Source of the DNA: Pseudomonas monteilii NBRC 103158 = DSM 14164
Lineage (GTDB): Bacteria > Pseudomonadota > Gammaproteobacteria > Pseudomonadales > Pseudomonadaceae
Length of the DNA stretch: 45,819 nt
Reading direction: 5' to 3'
NCBI RefSeq assembly: GCF_000730605.1
Contig: NZ_BBIS01000062.1
Span: 1 to 45,819, forward strand
Notes under the pieces: model-generated
The model's database searches: none
Told to the model about the DNA's origin: nothing
Seen by the model: only the letters and a program-made list of their open reading frames with translations
Made by a program: the position numbers and the translations under genes
Part shown: in pieces, positions 7,623 through 15,216 of the stretch
Layout: every line of letters begins with the position of its first letter
Numbering within the stretch: position 1 is the first letter of the stretch

Positions 7623-8635
7623 GAGCGCCCCCTGAACCGTACAACGGGACTGATCTGGCCATGCCGGTCGTCGATGAAGCTGGTCCAGCCCAGGTAGGCG
7701 CCCTGGCTGCGGCGCAAGCAGAAGGGTGACAGCGCGTTCTGCTTCAGGCGCAGCTCCAGGTCGTAGGCAAGGCCGTCACGCAGCAGAACGTCGATCAATG
7801 CACGCAAACGGCCGAAGTTGATGCCGCTGGGTAGCAGGTCCCGCAGTTGCGCCTGGTCGAGTTCGCTGATCACGATGGTGAACTTGCTGCTGCGTGTGCG
7901 TGTACGGCTGCCGATCATGAACGTGCTGCCCAGCTGGCCGTTGGCGCGCCCCAGGCTTACGCGTTGCCCGGCCGCAGTGGGTACCGAGCGGGTTTCAAAT
8001 TCGCGGATCTGCACATGCTTGAGGTCGAAGCAGTGCGCAATGATGCCGGCCACGGTGCCTGGCGCACGGCTGCGGCTGGCGATGACCCCGGCAAAACTGA
8101 GCAGGCGGCTCCAGGGCAGTGCCGTATCCCCTCGCAGTTGCTTGTCGTTAAGCCCCAGCAGGGCAAAAACGTACTGCGAGAACCCGTCACGGGCACCCGG
8201 CTGGAAGCGGATGTAGTACCGGTATTTGCGCCAGCTGCGGTGCAACAGGCTGAGCAGGTAGTGGTTGAAAAAGTCGAAGAATGCCGGCCGTACACCGATG
8301 CCTTGCGCATGTTCATAGGCCACCTGCTCCAGGTAATAGGTGGGCAATGGTGAATCGGTACCGTGTAACCCGAGGAACGTGGCAACGACCCGGTAGCGCG
8401 CCTCTTCGTGGGGCATGCGTTGAGCTTTGTAAACGTCCGATACGGGAAAGGTCAGCCGTGGGTCACAGGCCAGGCGCACGCGCAACCGGGTTGCCTCGTC
8501 AGGCCAACGGGGTTCCAGATCGTCGCCATGCAGCCCATGCAGCCGCTCCAGCAACTGGAAGAAGTTGTACTGGTGCGCCTCGGCGAGCAGTCTGTCGGCT
8601 AGATCAGCGGTTGTTTGCCGGTCTGTATTGGCCAT
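7619..8635 (-). CDS. tssG: TssG, T6SS baseplate protein
   Basis: This 338-residue baseplate wedge component has the normal family length. Recognisable blocks are YNFFQLLERLHG near the N-terminus, LTFPVSDV, VATFLGLHGTDSPLPTYYLE and the C-terminal LGWTSFID. The longer open frame upstream is not used; the ATG at 8635 begins MANTDRQTT and overlaps the end of tssF by 37 bases. TssG binds TssF, TssE and TssK in the wedge around the VgrG hub. Confidence 0.95.
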   Translation of the reverse strand: MANTDRQTTADLADRLLAEAHQYNFFQLLERLHGLHGDDLEPRWPDEATRLRVRLACDPRLTFPVSDVYKAQRMPHEEARYRVVATFLGLHGTDSPLPTYYLEQVAYEHAQGIGVRPAFFDFFNHYLLSLLHRSWRKYRYYIRFQPGARDGFSQYVFALLGLNDKQLRGDTALPWSRLLSFAGVIASRSRAPGTVAGIIAHCFDLKHVQIREFETRSVPTAAGQRVSLGRANGQLGSTFMIGSRTRTRSSKFTIVISELDQAQLRDLLPSGINFGRLRALIDVLLRDGLAYDLELRLKQNALSPFCLRRSQGAYLGWTSFIDDRHGQISPVVRFRGRS

Positions 8636-10365
8636 GTGTAGTGCTCGTTGTTGGTGATGTTGATCACTTCCAGCTGATGGAAGGAATTGATGCTGGCGTA
8701 CAAGGCAAAGAAGTGGGCAAGCACGCAACTGAACAGGTACAGGTCGCCTTCGCAGAGGAAGGCGGCCTGGTCCAGCTTCAGCCGAGTGTGCAGGCCGCGA
8801 ATGGGTTGCCCCTTGATTAGCCAGTCCATGGGCTGTGTATGAATATCGCGCATGCCGTCCAGGCGCTTCTGGGTGGTACGCGCCTGCTGAATGTCGTGCA
8901 GGGCGACGAAGTCGTAGGCGCGGATCACCGCTTTGAGCGGCTCGACCGAGAGCAGGGACAGGTAGTTGAGCGACATGTTGGAAATCAATGCCCATTGCAA
9001 CTGGCCGTCCAGCACCGGGCGACAAGGGCGGGTGGGCTTGCAGATGTTGGTGTAGGTGGCCAGTGGCGGCGTAAATTCGGTACGCGCGTTGATGTCACCA
9101 ATGCCCAACGCCAGCGGCAGGTCTCGATTGGTGCATGTCAGGTCGATGGACGCGGTTTCCAGCTCGCCGATATAGCTGTTGGCATCGGCACGGACGAAGG
9201 CGATGCGGTGCGTGACGCCATCGCCGCGCAGGCACGCCTCCAACTGGTAGCGGTAGTACAGCGCAGTGCGTCCTTGAACGTGCTCGATTTCATGGGCGAA
9301 CGATTCAAAGGGACGGAAAGTTCGCAGGTGCTCACCGACACTCCCGTCGGTCGTCGTGCGGGTGCTGATGACCTGGTCGACACTGAAAATTTCGTAACTG
9401 TACGGCTCCGCTCCCTTGGGTTTCAGTGGGACCAAGGCGTCCTCGCTGGACAAGTCGATGGGCTCGGCACTGTGCTGGAACAAGTTGACTGCAGGGGCGC
9501 AGAACAAACTGAAATCTGCGTTGCTGACACGCAGTGTGTCGGGTAGCTGGCGCGTGAAGTGAAACTCGAGGCTTACCGTCAGGCTGTCATGCGCTGGCCA
9601 GGCTTTATCCAGCCCGGTAACGCTGAAAAAGTGGAAGCGCTGGGGGAAGACAAAGTACTCCTGCAGGATCCGGTAGCCATCAAAGACGTTCTGCGGGTAG
9701 GGCAGCAAGGCTTCGTCGGGGCTAAATCCCGGGAAGGAGATGCTGCCGGCCGGCAGCCGACGAACTTCACCCTTGACGATCACGTTGATGTGCTTGAGGT
9801 ATTGAGAAACCCACAGGTACAACGTGCGGGCGGTGTGAATATCGCCACTGAGGTAAAAGTCGAGGCTGGAGCAGCCCAGGCTGTTCAGTGGCCGCTCGAC
9901 CAGTGCCTGCAGGCCGATGCGGATCGTCGCGTTTTCGAGTGTCTGGGTTGCACTCACCGTGTCGATCTTGAACGGATGAATGTTCACCGCAGTGCACGTG
10001 CGGAACTCGCAGGCTACGCCGTCCACGGGTTCCGAGCACAACCTCGATCCCTTCGGAATGTGCTGTGACTGACTGAGGGACTGCTTGACCGGGGTGAACT
10101 GGATGATCGTCGCGCTGGGCAGGGGCCGCAGGTAATTGGGCCACAGCAACTGCAGCATGGGGTGAGTCAGCTCCGGTAGGTCGTCTTCCAGTTTGAGCCG
10201 CAGTTTGGCCGTCAGGAATGCAAAGGCTTCCATCAGGCGTTCGACATCGGGGTCACAGGCACCTGTGCCAAGCAGTCTTGCAAGTTGCGGGTTGTCCTTG
10301 GCGAAGTCGCTCCCCAGTTCGTGCAGGTAACGCAGCTCTTCGCTGAAACGGTCTTTCAGTGACAT
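8599..10365 (-). CDS. tssF: TssF, T6SS baseplate protein
   Basis: This 588-residue protein is the main wedge subunit of the baseplate (VasA in V. cholerae). It starts with the family signature RFSEELRYLHELGSDFAKDN, then LLGTGACDPDVERLMEAFAFL and HPMLQLLWPNYLRPLPS. The C-terminus has a LYLFSCVLAHFFALYASINSF block, also typical. Its start lies 3 bases after the tssE stop, and the end overlaps tssG. Length and domain order are normal and nothing looks broken. Confidence 0.97.
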   Translation of the reverse strand: MSLKDRFSEELRYLHELGSDFAKDNPQLARLLGTGACDPDVERLMEAFAFLTAKLRLKLEDDLPELTHPMLQLLWPNYLRPLPSATIIQFTPVKQSLSQSQHIPKGSRLCSEPVDGVACEFRTCTAVNIHPFKIDTVSATQTLENATIRIGLQALVERPLNSLGCSSLDFYLSGDIHTARTLYLWVSQYLKHINVIVKGEVRRLPAGSISFPGFSPDEALLPYPQNVFDGYRILQEYFVFPQRFHFFSVTGLDKAWPAHDSLTVSLEFHFTRQLPDTLRVSNADFSLFCAPAVNLFQHSAEPIDLSSEDALVPLKPKGAEPYSYEIFSVDQVISTRTTTDGSVGEHLRTFRPFESFAHEIEHVQGRTALYYRYQLEACLRGDGVTHRIAFVRADANSYIGELETASIDLTCTNRDLPLALGIGDINARTEFTPPLATYTNICKPTRPCRPVLDGQLQWALISNMSLNYLSLLSVEPLKAVIRAYDFVALHDIQQARTTQKRLDGMRDIHTQPMDWLIKGQPIRGLHTRLKLDQAAFLCEGDLYLFSCVLAHFFALYASINSFHQLEVINITNNEHYTWPIQTGKQPLI

Positions 10366-10368
10366 CGG

Positions 10369-10779
10369 TCACCTCACTCGGGTGTAGCGGTTGTGCCCGT
10401 TGACCAGCAGCTCGAGTTGCAGCTGCTCTGCGTGGTTGTTGACCTGCACCTGGCAATCGAGCCTGAAATGCAGCTCCAGCGGGGCATGGGTATCGGGCAC
10501 TGCCTTGAGCGTGCGTATCTGGATACGTGGTTCGAAGCGCTGGAGGGTGCGGCGAATATCCGCGCTCACTTGTACGAGCAAGTCGCCGCGGTTCACGTCA
10601 TGCCCGTTGAAGTCACGCAAGCCCAGCTCAGGACTGCTCTGAGAGCAACCCTGGCGGGCGTTGAGCAGCGTTTCGAGATGGCGCTTGATGGTGGCGAACG
10701 TGTGCGCAGCGCTTTCCTGTCGAGTGGCCTGCGGACGGGTACTCTGATCCACCGTCAAGCGTTCAAAAAAACCACTCAT
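10369..10779 (-). CDS. tssE: TssE, gp25-like T6SS baseplate protein
   Basis: This 136-residue gp25/GPW-type protein sits where TssE is expected, between tssC and tssF, with an ATGA overlap to tssC. It has the TssE opening FFERL, a helix with IKRHLETLLNARQG, then LRDFN and the RFEPRI block that starts the C-terminal lysozyme-like gp25 fold. TssE helps start sheath polymerisation on the baseplate. No anomaly was seen. Confidence 0.94.
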   Translation of the reverse strand: MSGFFERLTVDQSTRPQATRQESAAHTFATIKRHLETLLNARQGCSQSSPELGLRDFNGHDVNRGDLLVQVSADIRRTLQRFEPRIQIRTLKAVPDTHAPLELHFRLDCQVQVNNHAEQLQLELLVNGHNRYTRVR

Positions 10780-12266
10780 TGCGTATCGAGCCGCCCGACC
10801 AGAGAGATCTCGAAGTTCGCGCCCATGTACTTGAAGTGCGGACGCACGGCGATCGAAACCTGGTACCAGCCTGGGTCACCGGCAACATCCGAGACCTCAA
10901 TACGGGCGGCACGTAGCGGCCGGCGGCTGCGAACGTCGGCAGACGGGTTTTCCTGGTCGGCGACATACTGCTTGATCCACTTGTTCAGCTCGGACTCAAG
11001 GTCTCGGCGTTCCTTCCAGCTGCCGATCTGTTCGCGTTGCAGCACTTTGATGTAGTGGGCCAGGCGGTTGACGATGAACAGGTAGGGCAGCTGGGTTCCC
11101 AGCTTGTAGTTGGTCTGTGCCTGCAGCCCTTCGGGGGTTTTAGGGAAGTTCTTGGGTTTTTGCACCGAGTTGGCTGAGAAGAACGCTGCATTGTCACTGT
11201 CTTTACGCATGGTCAGGGCGATGAAGCCCTCTTCGGCGAGCTCGAACTCCTTGCGATCGGAAATCAGCACCTCGGTAGGAATCTTGGCCTGCAATTGCCC
11301 CAGTGACTCGTACAGGTGGACTGGCAGGTCTTCGACCGCACCACCCGATTGCGGGCCGATGATGTTCGGGCACCAGCGGTAGCGGGCGAAGCTGTCGTTG
11401 ATGCAACTGGCCAGCAGGAAGGCGGAATTGCCCCACAGGTAGTGGTCATGCCGCCCGGCGATGTCTTCGTTGTAATTGAAGCTCTCGATTGGCTTTTCTT
11501 GCGGGTGGTAGGCGGAGCGCAGCATGAAGCGCGGTCCGGTCAGCGCGACATGACGGGCGTCTTCACTTTCGCGAAAAGCGCGCCACTTGGCATGACGTGG
11601 GCCGGCGAAGAGGTCTTTTATTTCCTTGAGGTTGGGCAACTCTTCAAAGCTGCTCAAGTTGAAGAACTCGGGGGAAGGTGCGGCCAGGAAGGGCGCGTGG
11701 GACATGGCACCTACGGAGGCCATGTAACTCAAAAGTTTGATGTCCGCAGAGGCGGGGCCAAAGTTGTAGTTACCTACCATGGCCGCAACCGGCTCTCCCC
11801 CGAACTGGCCGTACCCGGCGGTGTAAACATGTTTGTAGAGGCCGCTGCAGGTAATGTCTGCTGCATTTTCGAAGTCGTCGAGCAAGTCCTCTTTGCTGAT
11901 GTGCAAAATTTCGAGCTTGATGTTCTCCCTGAAGTTCGTGCGGTCGACCAGAAGTTTCAGGCTACGCCATGAGGATTCAAGCCGCTGGAACTCGGGTTGG
12001 TGCAAAATGGCGTCCATCTGTTTGCCGAGAACCCGGTCAACCTCTGCAATCATCTGATCGACCCGGTGCTTGTTGATCAGTTGATCCGGGTCGTTGCTTT
12101 TGAGGATTTCGGCGATGAAGGCAGATACGCCCTGCCTGGCAACCTGATAGCCCTCCTGCGTAGGTACCAGTTTGGTTTCTGCCATGATCTGGTCGAGCAA
12201 AGTGCCATTGCCCAATGTGTCTATGGTTGCGTCTGTGGTGACGGTGGTGGTGTTTGGCTTAGGCAT
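10776..12266 (-). CDS. tssC: TssC, T6SS sheath large subunit (VipB)
   Basis: This 496-residue protein makes the contractile sheath with TssB. Family landmarks include NKHRVDQMIAEVDRVLGKQM, LESSWRSLKLLVDRT, EPVAAMVGNYNFG, then KWRAFRESEDARHVALTGPR and a C-terminal GWYQVSIAVRPHFKYMGANF. The ATG at 12266 has a CGGAG site upstream and lies 17 bases after tssB. ClpV normally recycles the contracted sheath, but no clpV gene is seen in this window. Confidence 0.98.
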   Translation of the reverse strand: MPKPNTTTVTTDATIDTLGNGTLLDQIMAETKLVPTQEGYQVARQGVSAFIAEILKSNDPDQLINKHRVDQMIAEVDRVLGKQMDAILHQPEFQRLESSWRSLKLLVDRTNFRENIKLEILHISKEDLLDDFENAADITCSGLYKHVYTAGYGQFGGEPVAAMVGNYNFGPASADIKLLSYMASVGAMSHAPFLAAPSPEFFNLSSFEELPNLKEIKDLFAGPRHAKWRAFRESEDARHVALTGPRFMLRSAYHPQEKPIESFNYNEDIAGRHDHYLWGNSAFLLASCINDSFARYRWCPNIIGPQSGGAVEDLPVHLYESLGQLQAKIPTEVLISDRKEFELAEEGFIALTMRKDSDNAAFFSANSVQKPKNFPKTPEGLQAQTNYKLGTQLPYLFIVNRLAHYIKVLQREQIGSWKERRDLESELNKWIKQYVADQENPSADVRSRRPLRAARIEVSDVAGDPGWYQVSIAVRPHFKYMGANFEISLVGRLDTQ

Positions 12267-12283
12267 GGGGACGCTCCGTTGTC

Positions 12284-12787
12284 TCAGTCTTTTTCTGGCG
12301 CTTCAGGTACCAGGTCCAGTTCTAGTGCGAGCTGTTTACGGGCTTGCTCGTTGTTCAGCAGGTGTTGCAGTTGCTTGCGGAAGGCCGGGACGTTGCCAAG
12401 CGGGCCTTTCAGGGCAACCAGCGCTTCGCGCAGTTCCAGCAGCTTGTTCAGCTCGGGTACCTGCCGCGCGATACGGTCCGGCCCGAAATCGTTGATGGAC
12501 CTGAACTGCAGATGGACCGCCAGCTCGGCATCCGGGGCTGCACTGAGCACGGAAGGCACAGATACCGCCAGGCTCACGTTGGCGTCGTTCAACACGCTGT
12601 TGAACGTGTGTTTGTCGACACGCATCACCTGGCGGTCCTCGAGCGCGCGATCTTCATCCAGGCCGAAGTCGCCCAGTACCAGCATTTTGTGGGGCAGCTC
12701 CACCTCAGCTTGCTCATCGCTCGTAGCGGGGACGTATTTGATATTGACGCGTTCTTTAGGCGCGACAGAACCCGTATTTCTAGACAT
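12284..12787 (-). CDS. tssB: TssB, T6SS sheath small subunit (VipA)
   Basis: This 167-residue protein pairs with TssC in the sheath. It carries the family blocks ERVNIKYVP, LPHKMLVLGDFGL and AVHLQFRSINDFGPDRIA. It is the first gene of the leftward operon, with GGGAG upstream of the ATG at 12787 and the 327-base divergent regulatory region before it. Length and sequence are ordinary. Confidence 0.97.
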   Translation of the reverse strand: MSRNTGSVAPKERVNIKYVPATSDEQAEVELPHKMLVLGDFGLDEDRALEDRQVMRVDKHTFNSVLNDANVSLAVSVPSVLSAAPDAELAVHLQFRSINDFGPDRIARQVPELNKLLELREALVALKGPLGNVPAFRKQLQHLLNNEQARKQLALELDLVPEAPEKD

Positions 12788-12855
12788 CGGTACGTAACTC
12801 CCTGTTGGTTTGTAGGATGTTTAATTTTGGGCTTTGTTTAATGTGGTGTTGCTCT

Positions 12856-12873
12856 TGTAGGAAGTTTCTTACA
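12856..12873. promoter_or_regulatory. GacA-box-like palindrome
   Basis: The sequence reads TGTAGG-AAGTTT-CTTACA. The GacA/UvrY upstream activating sequence is described as TGTAAG-N6-CTTACA, so this matches 11 of 12 defined bases with the exact spacing. It lies 69 bases upstream of the tssB start and 242 upstream of vasI. A related LuxR-family response regulator could also use such a site. Function is inferred from the motif only. Confidence 0.5.
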
Positions 12874-13020
12874 TATGTTTATCTGGCTGGGTGAGTTTCC
12901 TTGCTTCTATAAAAACCATGCAGGGTGAAGTGCTGTTTGGTCGAGCGTGAAGATGTAAGTAAATATTTGTTTGTGTGCAGTCGTCGCTGTGTATTAGTCT
13001 CCATTCGGTTTTGTTTTGGC

Positions 13021-13036
13021 TGGCTGTTTCTTTGCC
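13021..13036 (+). promoter_or_regulatory. Candidate sigma-54 (RpoN) promoter for vasI-tssA-tssM
   Basis: The sequence TGGCTG-TTTCT-TTGCC fits the sigma-54 pattern TGGCAC-N5-TTGCW, with GG (13022-13023) and GC (13034-13035) exactly ten bases apart. Transcription would begin near 13047, about 68 bases before the vasI ATG. V. cholerae-type T6SS operons are known to use sigma-54 with the activator VasH. No vasH gene is seen here, so the activator would be encoded elsewhere. Confidence 0.55.
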
Positions 13037-13114
13037 TGTGGGTCGATATGTTTTTGTAGGAAAGTGGACGCGATCATATAGGGCGTTTGTACTGTTTTTG
13101 GAGAGTGGATCAGG

Positions 13115-13765
13115 ATGATTAACCGTTCTGTATATGGCGCCGGTTTCTCGTTGCTGCTTTGTTTGCAGCCAGTACTGGCAGGCCCCACGCGGGACTGTTC
13201 ACGGATTGTGTCGAACGTCGAGCGACTGGCCTGTTTCGATCAGGCTGCGAACACGCCGGCATACACGACAGAACGGCAGTGGTCTGCACCAGAGCAGCAG
13301 GCCCCGAGCGTGCTGCGCGTGATGGCAAATGAAGCGGCGCGGGCGCCGGATGACCTGACGTTTCACATCGGTAGCCGAACCGGTGACGGTGCCGGCGTTT
13401 CAGCGCTCGTGATATCAGCGCCTGCCATCGCATCGGGTAACGAACCCGCTTACCTGGCGATCAGTTGCATCCAGGCCATCTCCCGGTTGCAACTGATTGC
13501 CAAACGCCCGATCGAGGCAAGCTGGGTCAAGGTACGGCTGACAGGGCAGGGCTGGTCTACCCGTGAAACACCCTGGCAGGTGATGGAGAACGGGCAAGTA
13601 ATCGATGCCGGCCGGGGCTTGCCGGCGATCGAGCAGATCAGGAAGCTGATTGGCGCCCATCGCATCGAAGTCTTGAGTGAGCACAGCGAGCTCGACGGGT
13701 TGATCTTCGATGCACAAGGGCTGACCCCGTTGATCAGCCAGGCGCGAAGCACATGCCGGTGGTAG
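13115..13765 (+). CDS. vasI: VasI/TagO-like T6SS-associated periplasmic protein
   Basis: This 216-residue protein has a likely Sec signal peptide (hydrophobic GFSLLLCLQPVLAG, about residues 9-23). It is followed by the family pattern RDCSRIVSNVERLACFDQA, where the paired cysteines and LACFD are typical of VasI. Another landmark is YLAISCIQAISRLQLI in the middle. VasI genes lie just before the tssA-type gene vasJ and tssM (vasK) in V. cholerae, as here. Its exact role is unsettled; an envelope function during assembly is likely. GGAGAG lies about 9 bases before the ATG. The end overlaps tssA by 13 bases. Confidence 0.85.
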   Translation: MINRSVYGAGFSLLLCLQPVLAGPTRDCSRIVSNVERLACFDQAANTPAYTTERQWSAPEQQAPSVLRVMANEAARAPDDLTFHIGSRTGDGAGVSALVISAPAIASGNEPAYLAISCIQAISRLQLIAKRPIEASWVKVRLTGQGWSTRETPWQVMENGQVIDAGRGLPAIEQIRKLIGAHRIEVLSEHSELDGLIFDAQGLTPLISQARSTCRW

Positions 13766-15216
13766 CGCAGGTGTCAGAGGGCAAGCTCACGCGACTGCTG
13801 GCGCCGATCGATCCGGCAGTACCGGCTGGGCTGTTCGATGTCGAGGACGAAACCTACCAGGCGATCGACCAGGAGATGGTCAAGCTGGGCGGGCTGCAGG
13901 AGGCGATGATCGACTGGGTTTACATCGAAGAGGCGTCCTGTCAGTACCTGAGCCAGCAATGCAAGCACCTGCGAATCGTCGCGCACTTGAGTGCCGCCTG
14001 GTTACGCAACCGCTGCTGGGAGCGTTGGGGCGATACTTTGGCGTTGCTGGCCGGCATGATCGAGTGCTATTGGGAACCCGCCCACCCCAAGCCAGGGCCG
14101 AAAGGCTTCCTGACCAAGCGCAAGCTGGTCGGGCTGGTGATCAACCGCTTGACCGAGTCGCTGCCGCGTCTCGACCGTTTCACTTATACCCCTGCCCATG
14201 CAGCAGCAGCGCAGGCGGCGTTGAAACACCTACAACAACAGCACGCAGCACAGCTGGAGATTGCTGTTCTCGACGGGTTGGAGCGCCTGCTGTGCAAACA
14301 CATTGAACGTGTCAGCGGTGCCGGCGAGGCTGCCGTGCCCAAGGCGCCCGCTGCAAGCGTGAAGCCTGCGCCGCTGGCCGATGTCATCGCCGCGCCCATG
14401 CCGCGTGTGTCGATGGGCAGTGAACGTGAGACACGACGGGCCATACTGGCCATGGCCGAACTCATCAACCAGCAGGATCCTTACGACCCAACCGGCTACC
14501 AGTTACGGCGTTTCGGGTTGTGGGCACACATTCAGGCGGCGCCTCCGGCCAGGCAAGGCACCCGCACGGAATTGATGGCGGTGCCACTGGATATCACGCG
14601 GGTCTATGAAGAGGCCATTGCCAGCACAGCGATAGACCCCGCCTTGCTTCAGCGCATCGAAAAAAGCGTGGCGGCGTGCCCCTACTGGATTCGTGGCAGC
14701 TTTCTGGCTGCAACCGTCGCCACGCGGCTGGCGATGAGCGATGTGGCTGAGGCCATCCGTTGCGCGACCGCCCGGTTTGTACAGCGCATGCCGGCACTTC
14801 AGCAGCTGTGCTTCAGCGACGGATTGGTATTTGTCGATGACCAATGCCTGGCGTGGCTCAAGGGCGCGCAAGGGCCTTCTGGCCAAGCGGCCCCTCCCCA
14901 TGCGTTTGGTGGCCTGCACGAGGAACTGGCCGGCCAGCTGGACAGCGGCGGCGTAGAGCCCGTGCTGCTGAGGCTGCAAGCGCTGCAAGCGGACCTCGGT
15001 ACCCCTCGAGACCGCTGCCATACCACCATGATCGCAGCCGATTTGCTGGCCGCACGGGGCGTGTCCTGGTTGGCCCAGGACTTGTGCGCCGGCGTTGCCC
15101 GAACGATGCAGCAAACCACCGCCAGTGCGTGGGAGCCAGAGGTATTCCAGCGGCTTCAGCAGTACGCAGCCCCTCCAACGCTGGCTGATCAACACAAGGA
15201 CCAGGAGCCTCGATGA
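13753..15216 (+). CDS. tssA: TssA-type cap protein (VasJ)
   Basis: This 487-residue protein has an ImpA N-terminal domain at about residues 10-140: LLAPIDPAVPAGLFDVEDE, then HLRIVAHLSAAWLR and ECYWEPAHPKPG, which is the family hallmark. The centre has TRRAILAMAELINQQDPYDPT, and the C-terminal part is a VasJ/VasL-type helical domain. TssA proteins sit at the baseplate and at the distal end of the growing sheath to coordinate tube and sheath assembly. It overlaps vasI at its start and tssM at its end (ATGA). Confidence 0.92.
   Translation: MPVVAQVSEGKLTRLLAPIDPAVPAGLFDVEDETYQAIDQEMVKLGGLQEAMIDWVYIEEASCQYLSQQCKHLRIVAHLSAAWLRNRCWERWGDTLALLAGMIECYWEPAHPKPGPKGFLTKRKLVGLVINRLTESLPRLDRFTYTPAHAAAAQAALKHLQQQHAAQLEIAVLDGLERLLCKHIERVSGAGEAAVPKAPAASVKPAPLADVIAAPMPRVSMGSERETRRAILAMAELINQQDPYDPTGYQLRRFGLWAHIQAAPPARQGTRTELMAVPLDITRVYEEAIASTAIDPALLQRIEKSVAACPYWIRGSFLAATVATRLAMSDVAEAIRCATARFVQRMPALQQLCFSDGLVFVDDQCLAWLKGAQGPSGQAAPPHAFGGLHEELAGQLDSGGVEPVLLRLQALQADLGTPRDRCHTTMIAADLLAARGVSWLAQDLCAGVARTMQQTTASAWEPEVFQRLQQYAAPPTLADQHKDQEPR

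Larger units (their letters stand above)
12788..13114. promoter_or_regulatory. Divergent regulatory region between tssB and vasI
   Basis: This 327-base non-coding stretch is clearly richer in A+T than the flanking genes. It must hold the promoters of both T6SS operons. It contains three copies of TTGTAGGA (12810-12817, 12855-12862, 13054-13061), the middle one within an 18-base palindrome, and a sigma-54-like promoter facing vasI. No open frame of note and no Rsm-type small RNA (clustered GGA loops plus a terminator) was recognised. Confidence 0.7.

Noticed and set aside
12788..13114. Possible Rsm-type small RNA next to the GacA-like box
   Set aside because: No cluster of exposed GGA motifs and no rho-independent terminator follow the box on either strand.
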